A stretch of 64,000 nucleotides of DNA. Source: Roseicella sp. DB1501. GTDB taxonomy: Bacteria > Pseudomonadota > Alphaproteobacteria > Acetobacterales > Acetobacteraceae. The position numbers and the translations under genes were made by a program. The DNA is taken from the NCBI RefSeq assembly GCF_013112485.1, contig NZ_JABFHG010000012.1, positions 62,001 through 126,000 of the forward strand. The letters run 5' to 3'. Below the pieces are notes generated by a model. The model searched no databases, was not told where the DNA came from, and saw only the letters and a list, made by a program, of their open reading frames with translations. Below are positions 8,503 to 17,614 of this stretch, one piece after another (positions within the stretch are counted from its first letter, which is position 1; each line of letters begins with the position of its first letter).

Positions 8503-10088
8503 TGCCGAAGGTCCTGATCTCCGACAAGCTCTCGCCCGCCGCGATCGAGATTTTCCGGCGGCGCGGAGTGGAGGTGGATTTCAAGCCGGGCCTCAGCCCG
8601 GCCGAGTTGCGGGCCATCATCGCTCCCTATGACGGGCTGGCGGTGCGCAGCGCCACCAAGGTGACGCGGGAGCTGCTGGAGGCGGCACCGAACCTGAAGG
8701 TGGTCGGCCGCGCCGGCATCGGCGTGGACAATGTCGACGTCACCAGCGCCTCGGCGCGCGGCGTCGTGGTGATGAACACGCCCTATGGCAATGCCATCAC
8801 CACCGCCGAGCATGCCATCGCCATGATGTTCGCCCTCGCCCGGCAGATCCCGGAGGCCTCGGCCTCCACCAAGGCCGGCCGCTGGGAGAAGAACCGCTTC
8901 ATGGGCGTTGAGCTCTTCGGCAAGACGCTCGGCCTGATCGGCTGCGGCAATATCGGCTCCATCGTCGCCGACCGGGCGGTCGGGCTGAAGATGAAGGTGG
9001 TCGCCTTCGACCCCTTCCTCTCGGAGAAGCGCGCCCTCGAGCTCGGCGTCGAGAAGGTGGAGCTGAACGAACTGCTGGAGCGGGCGGATTTCGTCACCCT
9101 GCACACGCCGCTGACCGAGCAGACGCGCAACATCCTCTCCCGCGAGAACCTGGCGAAGCTGAAGCGGGGGACGCGGGTGATCAACTGCGCCCGCGGCGGG
9201 CTGGTGGACGAGCAGGCGCTGTACGAGGCGCTGACCTCCGGCCATCTGGCCGGCGCCGCGCTCGACGTCTTCGAGGTGGAGCCGGCGACGGAGAGCCCGC
9301 TCTTCGCGCTGGAGAACGTCGTCTGCACGCCGCATCTCGGCGCCGCGACGGCCGAGGCGCAGGAAAACGTGGCGCTGCAGGTGGCCGACCAGATGGCGGA
9401 TTACCTGCTGACCGGCGCGGTCTCGAACGCCATCAACATGCCCTCGGTCACCGCCGAGGAGGCGCCGCGCCTCAAGCCCTATATGGAACTCGCGCGGTTG
9501 CTCGGCAGCATGGCGGGGCAGCTGACGCAGGCGCGCGACGGCGCGCTGCGGGCGATCCGCGTCGAATATGAAGGCCATGTCGCGGAGCTGAACCGCCGGC
9601 CGCTGACGGCGGCGGCGCTGGCCGGCGTGCTCGGGCCACTGCTCGGCGCGGTGAACATGGTCAACGCGCCAATCGTCGCCCGGGAGCGGGGGATCGAGGT
9701 GGCCGAGACGGTGCATGAGCGCCGCGGCGACTATGCCTCGCTGCTCCGGGTCACGGTGGTGACGGATGGCTATGAGCGCAGCGTCGCCGGGACGCTGGTG
9801 GGCGAGGCCCGGCCGCGGCTGGTCGAGATCAAGGGCATCGCGGTCGAGGCGGATTTCGCCCCGGACATGCTCTACGTCACCAACCAGGACAAGCCGGGCT
9901 TCATCGGCCGCTTCGGCATGGTGCTGGCGAATGCCGGCATCAACATCGCCACCTTCCATCTGGGCCGCGCGGCGCAGGGCGGGGATGCGATCTGCCTGGT
10001 GAGCCTGGATGCGCCGATGCCGGAGGCCGTCCTGGCCGAGCTGCGCTCCCTGCCGCTGGTGATGCAGGCGACGCCGCTGCGCTTCTGA
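8502..10088 (+). CDS. serA: D-3-phosphoglycerate dehydrogenase
   Basis: A 528-aa enzyme for the first committed step of serine synthesis, oxidising 3-phosphoglycerate with NAD+. Domains in order are the substrate-binding domain, the nucleotide-binding fold (LIGCGNIGS, about 145-153), then an intervening ASB domain (about 325-450) and a C-terminal ACT domain (from about 458). Catalytic Arg231, Glu260 and His278 sit in NCARGG, FEVEP and CTPHLG. This is the long form; serine feedback through ACT is plausible. ATG 8502 overlaps the serC stop. The enzyme order in the pathway is SerA then SerC. Confidence 0.95.
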
Positions 10089-10152
10089 GGTAGCGACCGA
10101 ACCTGCCTGGGCGACCGGCCTGGGCGGGTGAGGTGGCGTTCCCATGAACGGA

Positions 10153-10185
10153 AAAGGGGTCCGGGACAGCATCCCGGACCCCTTT
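10153..10185. terminator. Bidirectional terminator between serA and sterol-desaturase gene
   Basis: A 14-bp perfect stem (AAAGGGGTCCGGGA with TCCCGGACCCCTTT) with a five-base loop lies between two convergent genes. The A-rich left arm and T-rich right arm let it act on either strand. Confidence 0.8.
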
Positions 10186-10228
10186 CATCGTTCCAGGACC
10201 GGCGCGGCGGGCCGCGCCGGTTGTCGCA

Positions 10229-11227
10229 TCAGGCTTCCGGCACGGCCGGGCCCGGGGCCGGCTCGGAGCGCCCGGCATGGCGCTGCATCCGCTCGCGGAG
10301 GATCTTCACGAAGCCGCGGAACGGCGAGATGTAGAGGCCCGTGACGGTGGAGAAGTCGCCGCTGCCCGGCGGCAGGCCGAGGCGGTACTGCTCGGTCGGG
10401 TTGGTGTAGACGATCGTCTTGAACCAGCGGTCCCAGCAGGACAGGAGCAGGCCGAAGTTCTTGTCCCAGTGATGCACCTCGGAGCTGTGATGCAGCTGGT
10501 GCTGGGCCGGGCTCAGCAGGTACCGCTCCAGCCAGCCATAGCCCAGGCGGATATGGGAATGGCGCAGGTGGTGGAAGCTGAGGGCGTTGATCAGCCAGTA
10601 GGCCTCGAGGCCACGCAGGCTGTAGTCGAGGATGGGCAAGGCAAGGACATAGGCGGAGACGCCGATCAGCCCGCCGACTGCAATGGCGTTGAAGCCATTG
10701 TCGATGATGGTCTGCACCGGGTGGAAGCGGCGATTCGTCAGCGGGACCAGGATCTCCGCCGAGTGGTGGGTTTTGTGGAACTGCCACAGCAGGACGAATT
10801 TATGCTCGATGTAGTGGGCATAGAAGGTCGCGAAGTCCTGCGCGATCATCAGTGCGACGAGGATCAGGGTCCAGGTCAGGAGGCTCGGGGAAGAGACGGC
10901 TTCAACTTCGCCGAACAGCATCGTCAGCAGGGCGTAGCTGCCGGCCGCGAGGGCGGCGCTGCTGACGAGCAGGGGGGCGAGGATGAACGGGTGGAGGAGC
11001 CTGAAGCTGATATTGAAGAAGATGTCGAGGCGGAGAGAGGGGTGCTTCAGGATCCGCGCGGGAAAGCAGAAGCGCATGTAGCCGCGGAAGCTGCGCTCCG
11101 CGCTCTCGGTCTGCGAGACATAGGCGATATACGCTCCGAAGAACGTCATTGCCCAGCTGAACAGGATGGCATAGGGGGCGATTGCGAGCAGATGCCTGGC
11201 TGCCGCTACCAGCGTGTCGCCAAACAC
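10229..11227 (-). CDS. Sterol desaturase / fatty acid hydroxylase family protein
   Basis: A 332-aa integral membrane di-iron enzyme. Four or more hydrophobic helices surround the histidine boxes HYIEH (about 137-141), HKTHH (about 150-154), HHLRHSH (about 219-225) and HHSSEVHH (about 248-255). These match the eight-histidine iron site of the ERG3/hydroxylase superfamily. The substrate is likely a membrane lipid or carotenoid but cannot be read from sequence. The C-terminal tail of about 25 residues is Pro/Ala/Glu-rich. It is transcribed alone toward serA, with a shared terminator hairpin, and is preceded by a 645-base gap. Confidence 0.88.
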   Translation of the reverse strand: MFGDTLVAAARHLLAIAPYAILFSWAMTFFGAYIAYVSQTESAERSFRGYMRFCFPARILKHPSLRLDIFFNISFRLLHPFILAPLLVSSAALAAGSYALLTMLFGEVEAVSSPSLLTWTLILVALMIAQDFATFYAHYIEHKFVLLWQFHKTHHSAEILVPLTNRRFHPVQTIIDNGFNAIAVGGLIGVSAYVLALPILDYSLRGLEAYWLINALSFHHLRHSHIRLGYGWLERYLLSPAQHQLHHSSEVHHWDKNFGLLLSCWDRWFKTIVYTNPTEQYRLGLPPGSGDFSTVTGLYISPFRGFVKILRERMQRHAGRSEPAPGPAVPEA

Positions 11228-11872
11228 CTAGCAGCTCCTTTGACGCATATGCATTCGTCGGTCCCTGTAACAAGTCCAGCCACCGGCGCCGGGGGGGACG
11301 GCGCCCTGTGCGAGCGGTACTAGACCACGATTACGGTCGGAGGCCAATTTGTGGCAGTGCAGCGATTGGTGAGGGTTAGAGAATGTGATGAGATTGCTGT
11401 GGCGTAAGGATGGTGTGGAGAGTTCCGAAGCTCGAATTCCACTGCAACGATCAAGTCCGGCAAAAGTAATGTATGGGTCATGCGCGAGACGCGGAGCTGA
11501 TCCAGGAAGGCATGTTTGTGGGACGGACGCCCACGCTTCGCTGCCCCGGTAGTGTCTGCATCAGTGGCGATGTTTCATCGTTTCATGCCTGATATGCCAC
11601 GCCATGGCGCGATGACATGCGCCCCGTTGCATCCAACTCACTCGCCGCGGATCCTCGCAGCCGACCGCCCCGCTTCCTGATGCGACGCATCTTGCCACGG
11701 GGAGACGACCCGCCGGCAGGCGCACCGAAGGCCGAGACTGTTGCGCCACGTCATTTATGTCGGGATGTGATCCGCATGCAGGTCCTTCCGACTCGATCCA
11801 GGGCGCCGGCATGGCCGCCCGCGCGAAGGGCCGGATCGCGCCACCGGGCATTGCCGCCCGATGGCGCCGCGC
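11228..11872. other. Gene-poor gap, lower GC
   Basis: About 645 bases lie between the start of the sterol-desaturase gene and the end of the crotonase gene. GC is visibly lower between 11330 and 11600, and the frames there are broken by stops. The part near 11228 should hold the promoter for the desaturase gene. A short inverted repeat (GGCGCC) lies near 11286-11305. I see no gene, tRNA or clear insertion-sequence end. The composition suggests decayed or transferred DNA. Confidence 0.5.
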
Positions 11873-12670
11873 TCAGCGGCCGTGGAAGACCGGCGGCCGC
11901 TTCTCGACGAAGGCCCGGAGCGCCTCCTTGTGGTCCTCGGTGTCGCGGCAGCGCGTCATGCCATAGGCCTCGACATCCAGCGCCTCGGCCAGCGTTCCCT
12001 GCTCCGCCACCTGCATGTTGCGCTTCATGTGGTGCCAGGCGACGCGCGGCCCGGCGGCGAGCTGCCGCGCCAGGGCCAGGGTGGCCTCGCCGAGCTCGGC
12101 ATCCTCGACCAGCCGGTTCAGCAGGCCGAGCCGGTGCATCTCGGCCGCGTCGATGACCTCGGCGGTGAAGTAGAGCTCGCGCGCCTTGGCCGGCCCGACG
12201 AGGCGGTTGAGGAACCAGTGGCCCCCGAAATCGCCGGAGAAGCCCATCCGGGCGAAGGCGGTGCCCATGCGGGCGCTGCGGCCGCCGATGCGCATGTCGC
12301 AGGCGAGCATCAGCGACATGCCGGCGCCGGCCGCGACGCCGTTCACCATGGCGATGGTCGGCTTCGGCATCTCGTGCAGCAGGCGCGAGGCCTCCATGCG
12401 GGCGCGGAGCGACATCTGCGCCTGCTCCCGCGTCCCTTCCAGGATTGGCCGTTCGCCGGTGGCGCGCGACTTCATGTCGCCGCCGGCCGAGAAGCCGCGC
12501 CCGGCCCCGGTCAGCACCACGCAGCCGACCGACATGTCGGTGGCGATGCGGGCGAGGGCGGCCAGGAGCTCGTCGAGCAGCGTCCCGCCGAGCGCGTTCA
12601 GGCTGTCCGGCCGGTTCATGGTGAGCAGGGCGACGCCTGCCTCCTCGCTCACGATCAGGTCGCCTGGCAT
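11873..12670 (-). CDS. Enoyl-CoA hydratase/isomerase family protein
   Basis: A 265-aa crotonase-fold protein acting on acyl-CoA thioesters. It shows the oxyanion-hole segments GRGFSAGGDMK (about 57-67) and NGVAAGAGMSLMLACD (about 109-124). In place of the usual second glutamate there is an Asp in GFSGDFGGHWFLNRLVG (about 143-159). This resembles the Asp-type active site of PaaG-like isomerases more than standard hydratases, so isomerase activity is possible. It is divergent from the alcohol dehydrogenase gene across about 110 bases that must hold both promoters. Whether they share a pathway is unknown. Confidence 0.88.
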   Translation of the reverse strand: MPGDLIVSEEAGVALLTMNRPDSLNALGGTLLDELLAALARIATDMSVGCVVLTGAGRGFSAGGDMKSRATGERPILEGTREQAQMSLRARMEASRLLHEMPKPTIAMVNGVAAGAGMSLMLACDMRIGGRSARMGTAFARMGFSGDFGGHWFLNRLVGPAKARELYFTAEVIDAAEMHRLGLLNRLVEDAELGEATLALARQLAAGPRVAWHHMKRNMQVAEQGTLAEALDVEAYGMTRCRDTEDHKEALRAFVEKRPPVFHGR

Positions 12671-12781
12671 CCCTCGCTCCTCCCGTCTTGCGTCTGGTGC
12701 ACCCTATACCGGGGGGGCAGACTGGGCCGCTACCCGTCATGCGAGGGCATCGGCGGGCCGGCCAGGGAGAAGGAGCGATCC

Positions 12782-13864
12782 ATGAAGGCAGCGGTCCTGC
12801 ATGCGGTGAACGAGCCGCTCACCATCGAGGAGGTTTCCCTGCAGAAGCCGAAGGCGCGGGAGGTGCTGGTCCGCACCGCCTATGCCGGGCTCTGCCATTC
12901 CGACCTGCATTTCATCGAGGGGCTCTACCCGCATCCGCTGCCGCTGGTGCCGGGCCATGAGGTGGCCGGCGTGGTGGAGGCGGTGGGCTCGGACGTCACC
13001 TACCTGCAGCCGGGCGACCATGTGATCGGCTGCCTCTCGGTCTTCTGCGGCGCCTGCCAGCAATGCACCTCCGGCCGGACGGTGCTTTGCGAGAATACCG
13101 AGGTGAAGATGGTGCCGGGCCAGTCCCGCCGCCTCTCCTGGAAGGGCGGGGAGGTGATGAACCAGTTCCTCAACCTCTCCGCCTTCGCCGAGCAGATGCT
13201 GGTGCATGAGAATGCGCTGGTGAAGATCGACCGGGAGGTGCCGCTCGACCGTGCGACGCTGGTCGGCTGCGGCGTCATCACCGGCGTCGGGGCGGTGATC
13301 AACACGGCGCGCATCCCGGCCGGCTCGACCGTCGCGGTGATCGGCTGCGGCGGCGTCGGCCTCTCGGCGGTGAACGGCGCGGCGCTCGCCGGCGCCTCGC
13401 GCATCATCGCTCTCGACACCCTGCCCGAGAAGCTCGAGACGGCGAAGGCCATGGGCGCGACGGACACCGTGCTCGTCGGCAATGACGACCCGGTGGAGGC
13501 GGTGCGGGCGCTGACCGGTGGCGGCGTCGAGTTCAGCTTCGAGGCGCTCGGCCTGAAGAAGACCGCCGAGCAGAGCTTCGCCATGCTGCGCCCGGGCGGC
13601 ACCGCCACCATCATCGGCATGGTGCCCTTCGGCCAGAAGATCGAGCTGCACGGCTTCGACTTCCTGCGGGAGCGGCGGATCCAGGGGTCCTCCATGGGCT
13701 CCAACCACTTCCGCACCGACATGCCGCGGCTGCTGACGCTCTGGCAGCAGGGCAAGCTGAAGCTCGACCACCTGATCAGCAACACGCTGAAGCTCGAGGA
13801 GATCAACGAGGGCTTCGCGCGGCTGAAGACCGGCCATGTGGTGCGCCAGCTGATCGCCTTCTGA
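12782..13864 (+). CDS. Zinc-dependent alcohol dehydrogenase
   Basis: A 360-aa medium-chain dehydrogenase. Catalytic zinc ligands are visible in GLCHSD (Cys about 39) and GHEVAGVVE (His about 60). The structural zinc is held by a four-cysteine lobe, CGACQQCTSGRTVLC, about 85-99. The Rossmann motif is VIGCGGVGLS at about 184-193, with an Asp (ALD) at the next strand end that favours NAD+. It most resembles the class III and aryl/alkyl alcohol group; the substrate is not predictable. ATG 12782 has GGAGAAGGAGCG upstream. A strong hairpin terminator follows. Confidence 0.92.
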   Translation: MKAAVLHAVNEPLTIEEVSLQKPKAREVLVRTAYAGLCHSDLHFIEGLYPHPLPLVPGHEVAGVVEAVGSDVTYLQPGDHVIGCLSVFCGACQQCTSGRTVLCENTEVKMVPGQSRRLSWKGGEVMNQFLNLSAFAEQMLVHENALVKIDREVPLDRATLVGCGVITGVGAVINTARIPAGSTVAVIGCGGVGLSAVNGAALAGASRIIALDTLPEKLETAKAMGATDTVLVGNDDPVEAVRALTGGGVEFSFEALGLKKTAEQSFAMLRPGGTATIIGMVPFGQKIELHGFDFLRERRIQGSSMGSNHFRTDMPRLLTLWQQGKLKLDHLISNTLKLEEINEGFARLKTGHVVRQLIAF

Positions 13865-13889
13865 GAGCGGCGGACGTCCCGGCGCCGAT

Positions 13890-13916
13890 CCCGATCAGGC
13901 AAGGTGCCTGATCGGG
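13890..13916. terminator. Bidirectional hairpin between convergent genes
   Basis: A perfect 12-bp stem (CCCGATCAGGCA with TGCCTGATCGGG) and a three-base loop lie between the alcohol dehydrogenase and lipoprotein stops. There is no T-run on either side. Confidence 0.7.
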
Positions 13917-13935
13917 TGGCGATGCTCCGGTATTC

Positions 13936-14475
13936 TCAGTTCCGCCGCTCGAGGCGGTCCATCTCCGAGGCGACCATGCCAGCCGCCGCGGCGGCCTGCG
14001 GCAGGCGCGGCATCTCGGCGAGCCGGGCGAGGACGCTGCGCGGTCCGGCCGGGAAGGCGGCGCCGCTCAGCGCCGCCTCGGCCTGCGCTTGGCTGCCGCC
14101 GCGCAGCGCGGCGCCGACGCGCTGCATCGCCGTGATGACGAGCTGCGGATCGGCATCGGAGGCGATGCCGAGATAGGCGCGCATCTCCGTCCGCGCGCGC
14201 TGCAGCGTCTGCAGCACGGCGGGGTTCACCACCGGCGCGTAGCGCGGGTCGGTGGCGAGCGAGCTGGTGAGGAATTCCAGCTGCTCGACCGCGAAGGCGG
14301 CCGAGGCTGGCTGCCCGGCCCAGCGGCTGGTATCGCCGAAATTGCGCGGCGCGCTGAGCCCCGCACCACGGATCGGGTCGCCGAGGCCGAAGAGATAGGG
14401 GGAGGAAGGGTTGGTGCCGCAAGCGGCCAGCCCGAGGCCGCAGGTCAGGATCAGGGCCGCGCGTCGCCTCGGCAT
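13936..14475 (-). CDS. Putative lipoprotein of unknown function
   Basis: A 179-aa protein with a lipoprotein signal: basic MPRRR, a hydrophobic stretch and the lipobox LAAC with the acylated Cys near residue 20. The rest is Ala-rich and helical, with the segments FAVEQLEFLTSSLATDPRYAPVV and RTEMRAYLGIASDADPQLV. It appears to belong to an alphaproteobacterial group of uncharacterised envelope lipoproteins; I do not recognise a named domain. ATG 14475 is chosen because GGAAGGAG lies about nine bases upstream. The frame is open for 56 more codons upstream without a signal-like start. Confidence 0.78.
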   Translation of the reverse strand: MPRRRAALILTCGLGLAACGTNPSSPYLFGLGDPIRGAGLSAPRNFGDTSRWAGQPASAAFAVEQLEFLTSSLATDPRYAPVVNPAVLQTLQRARTEMRAYLGIASDADPQLVITAMQRVGAALRGGSQAQAEAALSGAAFPAGPRSVLARLAEMPRLPQAAAAAGMVASEMDRLERRN

Positions 14476-14605
14476 TCCGGGTCTCCTTCCGATCCGCCAG
14501 CCATATTCACGAACCATCGAGCCGGCAAGCCGGCAGCGCTGCCCATGGGAGCGTCGGGCGGCACGCTGCGTTCGGTGAGGATTGGAAACGCAACGGAAGG
14601 TCACC

Positions 14606-14683
14606 ATGCGCGGCATCCTCCTTTGGCTCCTCGGCATCCCCATCCCGATCCTGATCCTGCTTTATCTGTTCAATGTGCTCTGA
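14606..14683 (+). CDS. 25-aa hydrophobic membrane peptide
   Basis: ATG 14606 begins a 25-codon frame ending in TGA. After MRG the peptide is one continuous hydrophobic helix with a central PIP (ILLWLLGIPIPILILLYLF). GGAAGG lies six bases upstream, so translation is likely. Such a sequence is long enough to span the membrane once, and very similar short peptides appear in other proteobacteria from general recollection. It overlaps, on the opposite strand, only the upstream region of the lipoprotein gene. Function is unknown; a regulatory subunit of a larger membrane protein is a guess. Confidence 0.65.
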   Translation: MRGILLWLLGIPIPILILLYLFNVL

Positions 14684-14757
14684 GGGACGGGCCGTTGACG
14701 GGATGCCGTCAACGGCCTGCTGCGGCGGCTAAGGCAGCCCGGCGGCGGGCACGAAAA

Positions 14758-14781
14758 AAGGGGCGCCTCGCGGCGCCCCTT
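14758..14781. terminator. Bidirectional terminator at the ompA-like gene end
   Basis: A 10-bp stem AAGGGGCGCC / GGCGCCCCTT with a TCGC loop. On the minus strand it is followed by six T residues, making it a strong terminator for the OmpA-like gene. On the plus strand CCTGTTTT follows, so it can also end the small-peptide transcript. Confidence 0.85.
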
Positions 14782-14865
14782 CCTGTTTTGCCCCCCTTGA
14801 TCGAGTGTCCCGCAACCAGTCCGGCAATGGGCGCCCCGGGCGGTCCGTCCCGAAGCGCCAGCCGG

Positions 14866-16026
14866 TCAGCGCAGGACGATCTCGACGCGGCGGTTCTGCG
14901 GCTCGCGCACGCCATCCGCGGTCGGCACCAGCGGGCGCGACTCGCCATAGGCGCTGACCGAGATGTCGCTGCGGCTGATGCCACGGTTGACCAGCTCGGC
15001 CGCGACCGCATCGGCGCGGCGCTGCGACAGGCGCTGGTTGTAGGCGGCCGAGCCGGAGCGGTCGGCATGGCCGGCCACCTCGATGCGGGTCGACTGCACG
15101 CGCGAGGCGTTCTGCGCCGCCTCGGCGATGATCTCCCGCGCGCGGGCGGTCAGGTCGGCGCGATCCCAGTCGAAGAAGACCAGGTAGGTCCGCGCCGGAG
15201 CCGGCGCCGGAGCCACGGGGGTGGCGACGGGCGGCGGCGGCGGCGGCGGCTGGAACAGCGCGTAGCGCAGGCCGAGCATGACCGAATGGTTGTAGTTGTC
15301 CGGCGACACCTTGCCGGCCGCGCCGATCGCGTTGTTCACCGGGTTGCGGATCGTGGTGAACAGATCCGGCTGCAGCGTGCCGAAGAAGCGGTACTCGGCG
15401 GTCAACGTCAGACCAGTGACGCCGAGCCAGGTGAGCGGCGTGCCCACGCCGACGATGGCCTGGTAGGCGAACTGGCCGTTGTCGTCATCGGCGTAGAACA
15501 CCGAGCCGCCGCGCCCGGGGGCGAAGCTCTGGCCGCGGACATTGTGCCACTGGGTCCAGGCATAGCCGGCGCCGACGCCGACATAGGGCTGGAAGATGCT
15601 CTGGCCGAGGCCGAAGTTGGCGAAATCGAAGTCATAGAGAATGTTCGCCATCACACCATAGGTGCGCTGGAAACCACCCGTCCGGCCGATCGGCGCGAGA
15701 TTGAACCCGCGGATGCTGTCGACTTCGTTCTCGCGGTAGTTGCCTTCGATTTCAGCCCGGAACCCGTTGCCGAAGCCCCAGCCGATGCTGGCGACGCCGG
15801 CCCAGCCGAAGTTGAAGTTCGCCTTGCCCGCGTTGCTGATGGTGACGCCGGGGGCGAGGCCGAAATTGCCTGGCGTGGCACCGCCGCTCAGGTCGATCTT
15901 CGACGGGTTGTTGACCCAGTTTCCACCCGCACCGACACCGATATAGAGACCGGTCACCGGCTGGGCGCTGGCGGCCACCGGCGCCGCCAGGATGGTCGCT
16001 GCCAGCAGCGCCCTTTTGAACGTCAT
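14866..16026 (-). CDS. OmpA-family outer membrane protein
   Basis: A 386-aa outer membrane protein. A Sec signal peptide (cleavage after AASA, about residue 21) leads to an eight-strand-like beta-barrel. That barrel starts VTGLYIGVGAGGNW and ends with NHSVMLGLRYALF. A run of eight prolines (about 256-263) and a Pro/Ala linker join it to a C-terminal OmpA/peptidoglycan-binding domain. The conserved features YLVFFDWDRADLT, AGHADRSG and the RRADAVAAELVNRG helix are present. It anchors outer membrane to peptidoglycan. ATG 16026 follows GGAGAGAGG. It is monocistronic with its own strong terminator. Confidence 0.93.
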   Translation of the reverse strand: MTFKRALLAATILAAPVAASAQPVTGLYIGVGAGGNWVNNPSKIDLSGGATPGNFGLAPGVTISNAGKANFNFGWAGVASIGWGFGNGFRAEIEGNYRENEVDSIRGFNLAPIGRTGGFQRTYGVMANILYDFDFANFGLGQSIFQPYVGVGAGYAWTQWHNVRGQSFAPGRGGSVFYADDDNGQFAYQAIVGVGTPLTWLGVTGLTLTAEYRFFGTLQPDLFTTIRNPVNNAIGAAGKVSPDNYNHSVMLGLRYALFQPPPPPPPVATPVAPAPAPARTYLVFFDWDRADLTARAREIIAEAAQNASRVQSTRIEVAGHADRSGSAAYNQRLSQRRADAVAAELVNRGISRSDISVSAYGESRPLVPTADGVREPQNRRVEIVLR

Positions 16027-16742
16027 GCCTCTCTCTCCATCATCGTCACTCGCGCCGCGGGAACCGACATCTCGGTTCGCAGCCGACACGCGTGTACGCG
16101 CCTAAGACGTTACAGGGGCCACAGTTCATCTGCCCCTTCTGCTAGCCCCGTCGTTGTTGCCGCCGAGCCACAGTCCCCTTGGGAGGGACCGGTGGAAGCC
16201 TTCTCCGCCGGAGCGCATGCGACATAGAGCAGATTCTTCGCGGCGGGGGAGGGCACGGCTGCGCGATCCGACTCCAGACGGCAGCGGTAAAGCATCGCTG
16301 TGGCCAAGAAAGCACAGGGGATGTCGTGCCAGAAACGGCGTGTAACCAAGTATATCGTGTACGCTCTCGCCGGGTGAGAATGGTCGTATCTTTCACGCGA
16401 GCGCTAGCGTCTTCGCCAACGCGATCGGTCGCTGGGCTGGGGACGTCAAAGTTCCCTCACGAATTCTTAGGTGCATGCGACGGACATGGCTGCTTTGCTT
16501 CAAGAGCAGAGCCGCAGCGGCGCGTCGGCAAGGACCGGCCGGCCCGCCCGGGCGCGGTTCCACCTGGACGGCCGCACCCCGTGGTCAGCAGCCGGTGAAA
16601 GGCGCCTGGGCGCATCGGTCCCCGCGCGCATCGGCGGGCCGGCATCGAATGGATACCGCTGGCCTAGTCCGGATCGTCGGGACGACGCGGCGTCCGAGCG
16701 ACGCCGCGAGGCGCGCGGTGGCCAGCGGGCGCGGTCGGTGTC
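16027..16742. other. Gene-poor gap upstream of ompA-like gene
   Basis: About 715 bases lie between the start of the OmpA-like gene and the end of the ankyrin gene. The first 100 bases should carry the ompA-like promoter. GC falls between about 16210 and 16500, where the frames are short and lack coding character. I see no gene, RNA gene or insertion-sequence remnant I can defend. Confidence 0.5.
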
Positions 16743-17435
16743 TCAGCCCCGGGTGCGGCGCGACGTGGACTGGGCCGGACGCGGCGTCGACGTGGTCGAG
16801 ACGGGTGCAATGGCGCCCGCGGGCCGCCCGGCATCGAAGCCGAGGAAGCCGATCTCCGGCTGCGGGGCGCCGCCATCGCCGGCCCAGAGCCGCGGGTTGC
16901 GCGCGACCGGCCGCGGCATCGGCACCGAGCGGTCGATGGCCTCCGCCGCCGGGCGCGGCCCGTTGCCGTTGCGGGGCGGGCGGTTGCGGCCCGCCTTGCC
17001 GGCCGCCTCGCCCTCTGCCGCGGGCGGTGGCCCGGCGACGCGCGTCCCGCCCCGCACCGAGAGCAGGTAGAACATGATCTCGGTGCGCCCCTGATCCACC
17101 GATGCATCGATCGGCGTCAGGCCGAGCACGTTGCGCGAGTCAAGGTCCGCGCCGCGCGCCACCGCATCCTTGGCCGCCGCCAGGTCCCCCCGGTTGATGG
17201 CGTCAAAGAGCGAGGCATTCGGCGAGAGCACCTGGTTCGGATCGGCCGGGATCGGCTCCGGCGCCGTCCGGTTCTGCAGGCCGGGCAGGGCGGGCGGCGG
17301 CGGACGCTTCGCCGCCGCGGCGTCGCCCTGCGGCTGCCGTCCGGGACCGCGAGCGAACTGGGCCAGGGCGTCGCTGGCCGGCAGGGTGAGTCCGGCGAGC
17401 AGGACGAGGGGCAGCAGGCGGGTCGGGGCGCGCAT
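16743..17435 (-). CDS. Exported ankyrin-repeat protein
   Basis: A 230-aa secreted or periplasmic protein with a Sec signal peptide (cleavage after DALA, about residue 25). A Pro-rich stretch is followed by about two ankyrin units at residues 70-125 (SLFDAINRGDLAAAKDAVAR, then GLTPIDASVDQGRTEIMFYLL). The C-terminal 100 residues are low-complexity (Gly, Pro, Arg, Ala) and probably disordered. Ankyrin units mediate protein contacts; the partner is unknown. Related ankyrin proteins are common next to metabolic genes in Acetobacteraceae. It is transcribed away from the acyltransferase gene, whose promoter must be in the 179 bases between. Confidence 0.8.
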   Translation of the reverse strand: MRAPTRLLPLVLLAGLTLPASDALAQFARGPGRQPQGDAAAAKRPPPPALPGLQNRTAPEPIPADPNQVLSPNASLFDAINRGDLAAAKDAVARGADLDSRNVLGLTPIDASVDQGRTEIMFYLLSVRGGTRVAGPPPAAEGEAAGKAGRNRPPRNGNGPRPAAEAIDRSVPMPRPVARNPRLWAGDGGAPQPEIGFLGFDAGRPAGAIAPVSTTSTPRPAQSTSRRTRG

Positions 17436-17614
17436 GGCCCTTGCTTACTCGCTGACCAGCCAGGCCGCCACCCGCTTCGAGCCCCGGCTCCCTGGCGAGG
17501 TGCTGGCGGGAATGCAATCAAAGGCTATTTTTTGCGATGCAAGATAAACTAAAAGTTGTGACTGCAGGTCGGACCCTTTAGGAATTCAATAATCACCTGG
17601 ATGAGCGTCTGATC

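Noticed and set aside
11521-11600. Insertion-sequence end (GTAGTGTCTGCATCA-like)
   Set aside because: No matching inverted end, transposase remnant or target duplication is visible in the gap.
16027-16742. Small coding frames in the gap
   Set aside because: Frames at 16179-16598 and 16475-17077 lack protein-like composition and conserved motifs, and partly shadow the ankyrin gene.
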